From NCBI GenBank assembly GCA_019649035.1, contig BMAT01006423.1, positions 2,611 through 40,303 of the forward strand: a stretch of DNA of 37,693 bases. The letters run 5' to 3'. The stretch comes from Elysia marginata (Eukaryota > Mollusca > Gastropoda > Plakobranchidae). The position numbers were made by a program, and so were the translations under genes. Positions 22,955 through 34,267 of the stretch are shown one piece after another (position 1 is the first letter of the stretch; every line of letters starts with the position of its first letter). The notes under the pieces were generated by a model. The model was not told the DNA's origin. It was given only the letters and a program-made list of their open reading frames with translations, and searched no databases.

Positions 22955-23300
22955 TGCTCATGTGGAGTGGCATCAGAAAAGTCCAGAATGTTTTACAGGA
23001 CTGCAGAAAATGCGGCGTTCAGTTAGCTTATATAACGTTTAGATAAAGCAATGTACTAGAAGACGTGACATTTAACTTTTAAGTGTGTTTAAATTTCTAG
23101 CTGTTCTAAAATTGATATTTGCGAGTGCAACGTGGAGAGGCAAAAGAAACGGCTTAACCTGTTTTACGGGATTGCAGAAAATACAGCGCATAGTTAGAAC
23201 ATTTTAGCGTTCAGATGTGTAATCAACTAGTAGAAAATGTGACATTTAAAACTCCGACGTTAACTTCTAGTTGTTTTAAAATTGATATTGATGAAATTAC
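22955..23300 (+). repeat. Tandem duplication, two diverged ~170-bp units
   Basis: TGTTTTACAGGACTGCAGAAA (from 22989) and TGTTTTACGGGATTGCAGAAA (from 23160) start matching blocks. Both continue through GTTAG, a GTGACATTTAA word and TTCTAG(C/T)TGTT(C/T)TAAAATTGATATT. The period is 170-171 bp, and the similarity extends upstream to CATGTGGAG/CAACGTGGAG. The two units are clearly diverged, so the duplication is not recent. Confidence 0.72.
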
Positions 23301-23741
23301 CTGATGAAACTAAGATTGGAATTACACAAGCAATATCAAATCTTTCATTCAATTTAAACATCTTAAAGTGCACCGTCTAAGGTTCTCAACCCAAGCGACA
23401 GCACGTTATCAAACTTTGGGGAAAACGTATAAAGTATCAGGCATGTGGTTAGTAAGTTTTTATTTGCAGGTAAAGACTAAAATGTTTTCCAAAAAGACGT
23501 ACAGAAGTCCTATTAAATCTCATTTCTTGTTGATAATGATAATAATTATTGGTCTTTACTTATCATCTCTAAGGTGGATATTGTGAAGTCACGGGTTGCG
23601 TCCTGGAAATCGTTCACATGACGCGTATCTCGTACGAAAAACTTTGGACCGTTTCTGGACCGATGAAAAGTTTTTGCTTTCACATGGTGTGCCCAAGAAA
23701 GAGTGTAGGTGGTATATATAGGAACAGAATTTCTTTAGTCT

Positions 23742-24070
23742 CCTGTCCCAGAGACCGGCTCAGTGGCCTAGCGGTAAAGACACTCGCTCAGAGATCGGGA
23801 GGTGTGGGTTCGATCCCCGGCCGAGTCAAACCAAGGACTTTAAAATTGGTATTAGCAGCTGACCCGCCTAGTGTCTGGCATAATGGATTTAGTGCTAAGT
23901 CTGGTCGGCCCGGTGTCAGGATAATGTGACTGGGTGTGGTGTATGCAAGCGCTTCTTATATCACAGTGTGGCAGCACGCTTTCAATTGTCCCAAGCGCCG
24001 TCTCTGCTATAACCTTGTAGTTGAATAGAGACGTTAACATTCAGACAAGCAACCAACCTGTCCCAGAGAC
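23742..24070 (+). mobile_element. tRNA-derived SINE with 14-bp target-site duplication
   Basis: The body is 23756-24056. It starts with a tRNA-like head carrying an A box TGGCCTAGCGG (23764-23774) and a B box GGTTCGATCCC (23807-23817), the internal RNA polymerase III promoter. A roughly 225-bp non-tRNA region follows and ends in AAGCAACCAACC. The 14-bp word CCTGTCCCAGAGAC flanks it exactly on both sides (23742-23755 and 24057-24070), the signature of LINE-driven insertion. The exact duplication suggests a fairly recent insertion. The family name is not assigned. The head is not a functional tRNA gene: the acceptor and T stems contain mismatches. Confidence 0.88.
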
Positions 24071-25755
24071 GGTCCGGAGTCTTACATGCGGGATACGAGT
24101 CATGTGAAACCGGCTTTACAGTGTGCAGCTCTGCTCTTAAATATTTATACACCATTGATCCTATTCCGTGGTCATCGCTGCGAATCTTTGAGTTTCTGGG
24201 GTCTTGGACGTGGGGGGTATTCGTTGGATTTATCCCCCTATCTCCGAGGTTCGTAACATAACAATGCCTGCCTAGGACATGCCTTCACGAACTGACTATT
24301 ATGAGTTGACCCCCTTGACGACCAGCCCACCGGAAGCCCTTCGACGGGGCGTCCAGTAAAGTGAGGTAATTTTCAATGATAGGAAGGTTTTAACTTCTAC
24401 CTCTTTACAAGAGCAGACCCGAGGAACGCTGGATGTTTGCTAATAGAAACATCTCAAGGTGACTGGTGTCCACCCAAACAGGACACTCCCTATTCGTGGC
24501 TTTTGAAGATAAGTCAAGGGGTCAAGACTTATAGCTGTCTTCTTGTTTGAACACTCTTTTAACATACTGAATTCACATTAATTTTCGATTACATCTTTTG
24601 ATTGCACTTCGTTTTCAAAGTTCCTTGAAATATTAGCGCCATTGAGTTTAATTTAGTACACGTACTTTAAATCTTTTATCTGTCATGAACTTCTAAGTTT
24701 CGTGCCCGCGATTTTTGCTTTAAATTATTTACCAATTTGTTATTTAAAAAAAAAAAGCAGTGGTTTTGTAGCATGCAAATTGCATTAACATGACTGCCCT
24801 AAGCGGGGTAGGCTGCATTAAAATTTTGGTCTTACTCTCCTCACCATCGAGTGAAACCCCAACTCGTAAGGAAGGTGGAAGTGTCTCTAGGCACGGTGCA
24901 AAACTCATTTGAAAAAAAAAACCCATAGATTTTCTAGCTACTTGTACAAAATACTTTACTAGCACATATTGAAAGCACATTAAGTTCTTATTTTTTATCA
25001 TTTATTTGTTTTTTGCTTTAAATTGTATATAATTATGATGACTTGGAATGTTTGTGAATGTTTTAGGCTCATCGCACATTGTACTTCATAAAAGCGGCCT
25101 ATTGTTTGCTCATAATTCTGCTAATGAATACCGCTGTCAAAGAAGCAAAAGTTTTACACAATGAATACCCCTGCTCTCTCTCCTCAGCAACCGCTCACCT
25201 TTATAATTTTGTCTAGATTTTGCCTCAATTTTCTTTTATTTTTAATATATTACAAAACGAATAATAGGCCTAGCTTTTAGTTTGTTTCAATTTTATTGCT
25301 GTTGTTGATTTTAATCATAAAAATTATCTGTAGCCTCTTCTAGCTTTTTTTTTTTTATAAAAGTGGTTTAGAGTCAAAAATTCTATTTTAGATTGTAAAA
25401 ATTAAGGTCCTTTCAATGCTTTGTGTGAAATGCAATTTACATTATCTGGGTGGGCATGGCTAACTGGTAGTGGATTCGAAGCGTACCTTAACAACGCACA
25501 CTGACGTAGATTATGTTTTCAGCGACTAAGGGTAAGAAATTATCAATAATTTTACAATCATAAAAAACCTATGTTTCAATCTATTTTTTCCCGAGGGAAA
25601 ACTTTAAAAAAAAATCATTCCTGTCAAGTCACAGTAATTTACGAACAGTCATGTAGGCCTAATAATGTATGACAGGTTTTCTCATGACATGGCCAAAATC
25701 TTTCTTACCACTGACCCAGTTCGCACAATAATAATTGAAGTCTATTCCTTACTAT
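24071..25755. other. Non-coding stretch, GC-richer at its left end
   Basis: The DNA on both sides of the SINE (23590-23741 and 24071-24530) is GC-richer than average and lacks coding potential, so the SINE seems to have split one such island. Words such as GTCATGTGAAACC and GGAAGCCC recur in no pattern I can name. The remainder, to 25755, is AT-rich with T and A tracts. Confidence 0.45.
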
Positions 25756-25759
25756 AGTC

Positions 25760-26040
25760 ATCCAATACGGAGAATAGGGGGCAAAGGTGGGAATGGAGGG
25801 GCTGAAAGTTTATCGCCATCCGCAAGCCCCAGCCTAATCCGCAACACGCGGCCTAATCCGGGGCGACTCGTTAAAGGATTACTGGAGTCGCAGGTAACAA
25901 AGGCGGAACAAGAGGCTGGTCAAATAGTGAGCTGGGTCCCCTTCACTGCCCACTCAGCACGGCTTAGCCGCTCGTTAGGTGGCCTGTCAATATGGGTGAA
26001 ACGAGAAGCTACCTCTGGTTGAGGAACTCATGGGAAACTG
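25760..26040. promoter_or_regulatory. GC-rich island with clustered TAATCC sites
   Basis: Three K50-homeodomain-type sites (TAATCC, recognised by Otx/Pitx/Gsc-class proteins) lie within 47 bp: 25835-25840, 25854-25859 and, inverted, 25876-25881. The first two sit in the repeated word GCCTAATCCG. The island is sharply bounded by AT-rich DNA. The open frame over it has no domain. A candidate enhancer, by inference. Confidence 0.4.
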
Positions 26041-26839
26041 TTTAGTTTCAGTTATAGGTGGATTGAACAAGAGTCGTATCCTACTTACCTAAGACATGGT
26101 TCTGACATTATATGTCAGAGATAAAGAGAGGAAAAAATAGTAGAAAGAAGGAGAAAGGGTTTGGTTGTTACATTTTGAAGAGACTGCCAATTTTCTGTGC
26201 AGTCCTGTAAAGATAATCGGCAATCTTTTGAGATTTTGGCCTTTGTAAGCCTAAACCCTACCTATCAAACAAAACAATAATTGAAATAAACCAAACCAAA
26301 TTTTCTTTCATTCTTACAATTTTGATATGTCAAACCGTGCTGTGCAGATTTGGAATGTGGCATTTCGTAGGCTATACCAAGTATTCGCTACATGTATCTT
26401 GTCTTGGCTTTTTTTTATCTGCACACTTCAATTGTCGGTAATGTGCTTGTGGTCAGAAAATGATTTAGTGTCAAGCGTTTGTTAATCATATATAAAGCAA
26501 GAGCTGAACATGGAACAATGACTAACATCGCTCGTTCATATACATCTATGGGTGTCCAACTCATCAGCCCGTCCTCTTTGAGAGAGAAAGGGTTTAGTTA
26601 TCCCTATCAAACCTTCGAACCCTTTTTTTAAAGGAAAATTACGAGCCCTGTGGCAACCCTTGGGCGACATTGCTTGACCATTGAATTACAGGACACGGTA
26701 GTCTTAGACTTGTTTGGTGTAAGATCAAGATCTAGATATACCCATTGTCTGGTATCTGTGTATATTATGTTAAGCGTGTTTGTCTTCTGTGCTCAACAAC
26801 CAATAAGACTTTGTGTCAACAATTCAAAACAAGCGGGAG

Positions 26840-26841
<2 letters not shown>

Positions 26842-26875
<34 letters not shown>

Positions 26876-26907
26876 TACAGAGACAGACAGACAGACAGAC
26901 AGACAGA
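26842..26907. repeat. (GACA)n microsatellite
   Basis: Short GA run followed by GACA tetranucleotides with one interruption (GACATACAGA). Confidence 0.96.
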
Positions 26908-26909
26908 AA

Positions 26910-28890
26910 CTGTACAACGTATGATCTAGTTTGTCTGTAAAATGCAAATAACTTTCTCTGCTAAAAACAAACCCAAAATCAAAAAAGGAAGGGAAAAGAT
27001 TCACAGCCACTAGAAATCTAGACACAAAAAAAAATAAAAGATGCGGTAATTTTTAACACATGCGAGTTCATTTAATCTGGACATTTAAGACCTTGATAAA
27101 CTGATTTTTTGTTTTAAACCTTTTCTTTATTTTTTACAAGATTCTAAAAAGATACAAGATAAGTAGTATAGATCTAAGTACAAGTCTTAATTTTTTTTTT
27201 TCGTGTTTGATTTCTTTTAATTGTTAAATTGTTCCATTCCTTGTTTTACTCAATAAGTTGCAATTTTGCAAAGTCGACTCATTGTTTTAAGATTTTTTTA
27301 AGGAAAAAAAAAGGGGGGGGGGCATTTTTGCCACTAAAATATATAAATAAAATCCAAACACTGGTAGCTTTCATATAGATGGTCACAAAAACCGCTTGAC
27401 CATGGAGTTGAAACGCGATTGCCATTGTCATAAAATTACGCAACAATTTCGCGATACAGTCATTACTTCATTACAATGCTTTTCATGTAATTCAGGCTCT
27501 GGCGAAATTTCGGGATTACAATCGAGCCAAACTGACCTGTTTACATTGACACTCTCGCTACCTATATTTCAGTTAGCAAAAATAGATGAAAGTGGGGTGG
27601 GGAAATCGTGTGAATGGGGCTACAGTACCAGGCATAGAAACATATAATTGCCTTTGGTTGGTGACCTATGTAAATTTAAATTAGAGGAGCCGTGAGAAGA
27701 ACAGCCTGAGTCGATGTAGATTGATGTTGAAAAATGGAGTAGTCGATGAAAACCAACAAGCAAATCTCTCGAGCGAATTAGGACTGGGGAAAAGACTGCC
27801 GCTGAAAGCGCACTCTAAAAAGCGTGATACAACCTATACAATATATCGAGTATAAAAGCATGGATAAAGATAATGAAGATTAGAGTTATAATTGTGCTGG
27901 TTTGTTCATACGCTCATAGACTGATAACAAAGAATCTGAGTGACAACCGTACTTATTTCCTTTTTTTTCTTTTTTTTTTTTTTTTGAAAGAGACCAATTT
28001 TCAAGTCTATATTCCTACTTTTAAGACAATTCAAAGAATCCTCGGCCATGAAAATTATTTATACATTCCAACAATACTCGAATAATCCTCGACAAGATCC
28101 AGTGCATATTCAAACATATAACTGATAATTTTTCAACAAAACGTAATTTACGCGAAAAGTGACATTAATTTTTACTTCCTGACCATTAAACATACTTTAA
28201 CTAACTTCTAGTCGTAACCAGTCCCCCTATCAATTCGTAAATCTTCAAACGATGGGGAACTTTCCCGGCTGGTCTACTTGGGTTTCTGCTGACCGACACA
28301 CATTGTGGCATGGCGACTCAGGTTCTCCGACACCCGGCTCAACAATAGTCCTAATGCCAAAACAGCAAAATAGGGTTTATCAAATTTACTGCCATTTTCA
28401 ACCGACTGGGCAGTCTCTTGGGCGACACGCTTGGGTCTCAAGATGTCTCCAAAGTGCGGTTTACTTGAGTTTCCGGTACCTCAGTAGAAAGGTGACCGCT
28501 CTTTGCAAAGATTGTGCGGCGGCTGCATTCCCCAATATATTCTTCTAATTTTATTTCGCAAAAGTTTTTTTTTTTACTTTTTACTTTTCCTCGTGAAATT
28601 CAATAGCACTACAATAAATACAGTTTTGATAAAATCTTAACTTAGTTTATATTGTCTTTGCTGTCTCGTAAAACAAGACACATTATATAAAGTAACACAC
28701 CAAATTGTATTGTTTTGTTCAATAGAATATTATTATTAAGGTATATTCCAATTCGTCCACAGGCCTGCTACGTGATTATGTGTATGCTTATCAACAAAGT
28801 CAAATAAATAGAATATTATTGTACGCCCCTGATGTTTACCTTGCAGATCATTAGACTTGCAATATTTACTTTTAGTCATGAATTAAAATG
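26910..28890. other. Non-coding stretch with two GC-richer patches
   Basis: Patches at 27370-27640 and 28240-28550 are GC-richer and open in one frame each, but the translations show no domain and no splice-bounded structure. A G8 tract is at about 27314 and a long T tract at about 27961-27985. AATAGAATATTATT is repeated at about 28722 and 28808. Confidence 0.45.
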
Positions 28891-28896
28891 AAAAAG

Positions 28897-28922
28897 CCCC
28901 CCCCCCCCCCCACACACACACA
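28897..28922. repeat. C15 homopolymer followed by (CA)6
   Basis: Fifteen consecutive C at 28897-28911, then CA dinucleotides to 28922. The other strand is a G15 run that could form a quadruplex. Homopolymer length is also error-prone in sequencing. Confidence 0.95.
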
Positions 28923-29029
28923 TACAATCTTTTTATTCTGATAAAAATGCTTTGATTTATTTTCTTTTTCTCTGCTGTGGGATTGGGGTAGTGGGGAAGG
29001 GGCTTCCTTAACAAGTAATACCATGTCTC

Positions 29030-29560
29030 TATGAAAATGGTGGCCCTGAGAAGACACAGGCGGGATAACCCTGTGCATGATAGCATAGCAACGCCTCACG
29101 ATAACGCAGACTCTGCAACACCAGCACCAAAATATCGATAGATCTCCGCGGAGACAAGGGAGCATACTTGAGTCTTTTATCACAATCTGCCACACTTCCG
29201 GATATGGCGCGGCTGTTTAAGGCTTTGGGCGAATCTTATTCAAACATATTTGTCCAAACGTTTTCAATAGGCCATTGTAAGCCTTAACCTTTTATCCCTG
29301 ATAAGCCACCGACTTCATCTTGAAAGATATAGTCCATGACTCAAGCGCCGAGGAAACTATCTTATCGTACAGGCGATTTCTGTGCCCACTCTCACCCTCG
29401 CCTCCAGATCGGCCGGTGGTCTGTGTTGGTTGCAGTGATGTCACAACGTTTCTTCAGAATCGTGAGGAACCGATAAAAAGCTGATGAGTTTGACTCTCTC
29501 AAGAAGAATTGGTGCGTTGCTAGGCAACATAAATAGCTCGAATGCAAAACTATGGTAATG
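29030..29560. promoter_or_regulatory. GC-richer non-coding island
   Basis: Composition differs from the AT-rich flanks. It contains words such as GATCTCCGCGGAGA (a CCGCGG-centred dyad near 29142-29155), GTTGCTAGGCAAC (a perfect RFX/X-box-like inverted repeat, near 29516-29528) and GATGTCAC. The open minus frame at its left has no recognisable domain. A regulatory role is inferred only from motifs and composition. Confidence 0.35.
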
Positions 29561-29823
29561 TTTTAAAACACAGAGTACGAAAAAAAAGTTCAAAGACGTC
29601 GACAGCTAAATATAAGCATCTTCCGAGTAGGCCTGTGTATGAAAAGTACATAAATTTATATAAATTTTCAAAACCATTAACTAGTTGTAAAAATGAGGAT
29701 CTTCGTACCCTTTGACAAAGGCATATGTTCTCTTTCTTAGATGAAAGAAACTATTTGTAGATATTGGAAATTCTAGCGTAGCAAGAAATGAAATTTATCC
29801 CGACAACAATTCATCAAGGTAAT

Positions 29824-29922
<99 letters not shown>

Positions 29923-29923
29923 T
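29824..29923. repeat. (AAC)n/(AAT)n compound microsatellite
   Basis: AAC trinucleotides from 29824 to about 29862 switch to AAT trinucleotides to about 29923, followed by degraded AAT-rich DNA to 29961. Confidence 0.95.
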
Positions 29924-29964
29924 TTAATAATAATAATTATAATTATACAAATAATAATAATATC

Positions 29965-30018
29965 TAGATTTGTATAGCGCCTTTTACAATAAAATAAAGT
30001 CTCAAAGCGTTTCACAAA
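29965..30018 (+). repeat. Short interspersed tail: TTGTATAGCGCC...CTCAAAGCG
   Basis: Directly after the AAT array comes AGATTTGTATAGCGCCTTTT, then CTCAAAGCGTTTCACA. From memory this pair of words is a widespread repeat tail in marine animal genomes, typically attached to AAT-rich microsatellites. It is probably the remnant of a retrotransposed element whose array seeded the microsatellite. Confidence 0.45.
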
Positions 30019-30478
30019 ATAAAAGTTACACAATTTCTTTCATGCAAGTTTACAAAACACAGATAAGGTAGACGATTGAGGATTGAAAATCAATTGAAAA
30101 ACTAAAATAGGTATATGAAGTGTAAAAACATGGACAAGATAATTTGTAATTTTAGAGTTCCTAATTTCTTCTAATGACTGAGTTTTCAAACAAGTTTGCC
30201 TTTGATTTTGGTTTTGTTCTTGCATTTCAAAGCCTTTTAATTCATTTGAAATGTGATAGTGGTATTTATCCGATTTGAGCTGAACTATTCTTGTTTATCT
30301 CTACAATTATATCAACAACGCAAAATCATGAAGAGGTCAAAATGGTTACATAGTTGTGAACTCATTCAAAGGGGTAAAAGCAGCTAGGAAAAATGTCATG
30401 AATTGTTGTAAAAAAATGAATGAAAAGGGGGGTTGGGGGGTTGATGCGAAGAGGTTTTCAAATTCATAGTTGTAGGAG

Positions 30479-30720
30479 TGGAGCAGCGTAGCTCTGTGGT
30501 TAGCACGTCGAGCTTGTGATCCGGCGGTCGCGGGTTCGATTCCCAACCACAACGCATGTTGTAACTGCATTAGGAAAGCAATTATAATAAACACTTTCCT
30601 CAGTCCACCCACTTGTCAAATGGGTACTGGCTATAGGCAGTGCTTGAAATTTGTAGAATGTTAGTATATGAGCGCCTAATAGGCCAACGTGCTGCAATGC
30701 TTTGAAATATGAGTTCAATT
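30479..30720 (+). mobile_element. Second tRNA-derived SINE
   Basis: The tRNA-like head has an A-box-like TAGCTCTGTGG (30489-30499; one mismatch to consensus) and a B box GGTTCGATTCC (30533-30543). The body carries TTTCCTCAGTCCACCCACTT and AAATGGGTACTGGCTATAGG, words I recall from invertebrate SINE bodies. It differs from the element at 23756-24056, so it is another family. The right boundary is approximate and no target-site duplication was found. Confidence 0.72.
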
Positions 30721-31334
30721 TGATTTGGTGTGTATTAGCCTGCTGGGGGAAATATGTGAAGTCTTGAGACTACCTCCGGCGGTGGAAGACTATAATCCAT
30801 ATTTTTTTTTTTAGGAATAGCCAAGACCTATCAAAACATACACAATTTCAATAAGTGCGGAGAAAGGTTTTATAAAGGTTTATTATTTCTTTTCTAGGTT
30901 CTTGTAATGAAAAGCAGATTGCCTGGAAAAAAATAATACACCTTGCTTACCTTCCCTCCCTGGTATTTAACGGCATGAGTACAACGTTGCTGTGAAGAAT
31001 ATAGTTCTTTTCAGTTCTGATTGCGTGATGGCCATGAAGCCAAATTCAAGGGTTTCTAACATAGTGAAATATCACCGAGCTTAAAGTCAAGATGTAACTT
31101 AAAATTTATCGCTTTCTAAGACAGAATGAAGATGTCTCTGGGTGACAGCTTCATGACAGCAAGGAAGTCTAAATGGAGGTTTGATGCTGAAAAACGTGGC
31201 CAAGCTTAAAAGGAAAGGCGATTATGAATAGGAGGGGCATAACTTTATCTACGCACTTTGAGTGGTTATCTCGTTCGATAGCGGAAACGCTTCGCAGTCC
31301 CAAAACAAATAATATAATTTCATACGGATCCGAT

Positions 31335-31415
31335 GCTGCTGTTATCGTTGCATTGGCTCTGCGGCTACTCCGACTGTCGCTACTACTGCTACTGCTACGC
31401 TTACCACGGCTACAA
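31335..31415. repeat. Imperfect CTR-type triplet repeat
   Basis: Runs of CTA/CTG/CTT-like triplets (CGACTGTCGCTACTACTGCT and neighbours). The leucine-rich open frame here is a product of this low-complexity DNA and not evidence of a gene. Confidence 0.6.
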
Positions 31416-31897
31416 CATACCGCAGCTGATCATGTTGTTACCGCAACTTCTACAAATACTACAGAACAGAAAAAGCGGGTGAGGGATTGGGGCAATGGTT
31501 GGAGAGAATAAAACAAAGGTGGACAGAGACAACCACAAAGGAATTTTTTGTCTGTTTTACTAGACTCAAAAGTTGAAAAGGTTAATTCCGTCATTTTTAT
31601 TTAAAATAATAATGTAACAGTCATATGCAACAATATGATTTTTCTTGACCTCTCATTTGCATTAAGGAACGTTTGAAAAATTTAAGCTATCGGAAAACAC
31701 ACAGTCGGTTGAGTGTAGCCCTATATTTAGACACAATGTACAATCTTTAGTTTTTATTGAAAAGTAATCGCCGTATAGCGTGCAAAAATGTAGCCTATAT
31801 TTTATAAATATACATCAGGTTTAAACCATTAAAGTTATTTAAAGGTGCATATATTTATGCTTTGAATTCAAAGTATGTAATAAAGAGAAACAGAGAA

Positions 31898-31912
31898 GGG
31901 GGGGGGGGGGGG
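31898..31912. repeat. G15 homopolymer
   Basis: Fifteen consecutive G on the plus strand. Quadruplex-capable, and also a likely site of length error. Confidence 0.95.
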
Positions 31913-32046
31913 ATCATATTACTGCCTTTTCCCTGTGTGTTTTTAGGGCGGGCTAAAATGTTGCTACAAATAATCAAGATAGTGAAGTAAAAAAGTAAAG
32001 TGAAAAGCCCATTTTCATTTTTCTTCTACAGACAGATATATGATTA

Positions 32047-32050
<4 letters not shown>

Positions 32051-32139
<89 letters not shown>

Positions 32140-32170
32140 GACAGACAGAGATAGACAGACAGACAGACAG
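32051..32170. repeat. (AG)20 then (ACAG)n compound microsatellite
   Basis: AG dinucleotides to 32090 followed by ACAG tetranucleotides with a few interruptions (GAGACAG, GATAGAC). The layout matches 26842-26907, where a GA run also precedes GACA units. Confidence 0.96.
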
Positions 32171-33099
32171 AAAGACCTGAACAGTAATACCTCAGTTACG
32201 TAACTATGGAGGTTGGAGAACATCTGCAACTGCGAGGACCTAAATTAATGGTGCTGTAGAAATCAAGTGAAACACAGCTTGAATTAATCGAGAGATCCCT
32301 GACATGGACAAAGTTGTTGCTGAGGTTAAATATTGCAGAAAACTAGGAAAAATTGCCAGAGTTCTCGAGATTTTTGTAAAAGTTCAAGAGTAAAGTGCTC
32401 GTCTTAGTGAAATAAGGGTTGTAAGAAATTATTCCAATGATCCTCAGATATAATGATGGCCAAGAATGAGTTATCAAATTAAAACACGAGTAAATAACCA
32501 TACATTCTTTTAAATAAAACAAGCAGCGTATCAGAGATGATCTTAATATTTCTTATAGAACAAAGTTTAAAAGAGGTTTTGAATCTAGCACTTACGCAAA
32601 TGAAAAAGGAAGCAGAATAAAAGCTAACTACAAGATGAGGAACTTGAAGATAACTCGTATCCTGCACTCCACAATATCAACCAAGATACATAGTTGACAT
32701 AAAGTTCTAATGTTAGAAGTGGAGAGTTCCCTTCTCGGGCGTAAAAAAGAGGCAGATTGTAACCTAAAATAACTCTTTTGACTTAAATGCACATACGTAA
32801 ATGAAACTATGTTTTGTTGTGTCCGGTTGTTTTGGTTTTTTTTTTTTCCTCGACGATCAAAGCTAGCTATAACATGTTCAAAACCAGTCACCAACAAACA
32901 AATATGTTTTCAAAAATCCAACTTAAGATTGGCTGTCTGAAAACCTGTTTTTCCATTTTCATTTAATAAGTAAAGCAATCGCTCTTGATGGGAGTAAAGG
33001 GGGTGGAAGTGAAAGGGGAAAGTCATAGGGCCAGTTGTAACAAGTTTCTTTCTGATCATTTGAAAATTGCATTTAGCGGAACCGTACCATTAGTTATAG

Positions 33100-33540
33100 T
33101 GTTGTTAGCTTTACCTAGGGTCTAAAGGCTTTCGAGGATTCTTTGCCTTCCTTTCTTTCCTTGTCGCTTACAGGAGTAGGGCCTACCTGTACACCTCTTC
33201 ACCAGGTAAACGGACCAAGCAACGTCAAAAAATAATGCGAAGCGCAAGTAAAATCCAAATGTAAATAAAGCTCTCCACTAGCCGCACTCGGCAGAAACTT
33301 TTGGTCCGTTAACGACTTAACTGGCCCCAAAAGCCATTGTGTTCGCGTCCAAGGAGATTACTTCCAAGAAGGGACCTCGGTGGCTACGTTAGACGCATGA
33401 GTGCCGCATAATGGCCCGTTAACGCATTTAGCAAATCCCTCAACAATGCTTGTTTGCCCCCCGTTTGCATTGGCTCGTTTTCCAGACATCATTCTTTTGC
33501 AGTTGGCGCTGCGTAGATTTAGGTAGAATTTTCACGAGTT
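33100..33540. promoter_or_regulatory. GC-richer island with paired CCGTTAACG sites
   Basis: CCGTTAACG occurs at 33306-33314 and 33416-33424. It contains the palindrome GTTAAC and a Myb-type CCGTTA core. The island has no coding frame and ends in AT-rich DNA. A candidate enhancer, by inference. Confidence 0.35.
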
Positions 33541-33724
33541 AAAAAATAACATAACAATAATTATCCTTGCAAGATGACTACCAAGTAGTTTTATAGTTGT
33601 CAACTTCACACTTTTCCAAAATTAGCTTAGGCCTATCTATTTTGATAAAGAGATTGATCTAGTGCGATCCTTGTGGTGTGAATGTCGCATACTACGATAA
33701 AAACCCAGTGTGAATTCTATTAGG

Positions 33725-33742
33725 TCTAGTCTTGCGACTAGA
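33725..33742. repeat. Perfect 7-bp hairpin TCTAGTC-TTGC-GACTAGA
   Basis: An exact stem of seven pairs with a 4-nt loop. It lies between two copies of GAATGTCGCAT (about 33677 and 33755). No terminator role is implied in a eukaryote. Confidence 0.5.
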
Positions 33743-34267
33743 GTGAATGAGTCGAATGTCGCATTTTTAACATTCTAAGGCGTTGCTCGTTAGAGAAATG
33801 CACATTCTTAGCTTTAAAACGGAGAACATTTCATGAAATTATCAGATTTTTGTGGAAAGATATTAAAACTTTTCTTGATTTAAAATATCAAGAAGAAGAA
33901 GAAGTAGACTTTTAAAAAGCATTTCCTCAAATAAGGATTTCCAACTTCCGACTCATTCACCCTTGTCGCGAGACTGAAGCATTGGAAAAAAATGACCATG
34001 TGAGAGACAGGAAATGGCGATTTTTTTAAATCTTGTGAGGCTGGGGCACAGGGTTAGGTAATCTTGAGCTGCCAATAGCGAAAGCATAGTTTTTCTTGCG
34101 TTTCGTTTTTCCTTTTAAAATTAAAATAAATCGAGTCAAAACGAATTAACAGTAAAACACGATAAACCGTTTTAAAATCATGAGCACCCGGTTCTGTCCT
34201 TTATGCAATCTTGGTGATGGTTTTTATATTAAGATGCCAAAGCCGCTTCAAATTTCTGGAAGAGTGG

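Noticed and set aside
23713..23720. TATATATA as a core promoter
   Set aside because: Only an isolated AT word. No coding exon follows and the SINE interrupts the downstream DNA.
23757..23829. tRNA gene candidate
   Set aside because: A and B boxes are good, but the acceptor and T stems have mismatches, the sequence continues into a SINE body, and target-site duplications bound the whole unit.
29773..30033. Open frame with poly-Ile and poly-Val
   Set aside because: Translation of the AAC/AAT array.
30479..30550. Second tRNA gene candidate
   Set aside because: A-box mismatch, no clean cloverleaf, and a SINE-type body follows directly.
31224..31511. Leucine-rich open frame
   Set aside because: Driven by imperfect CTR triplets. 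No domain, no splice-bounded structure.
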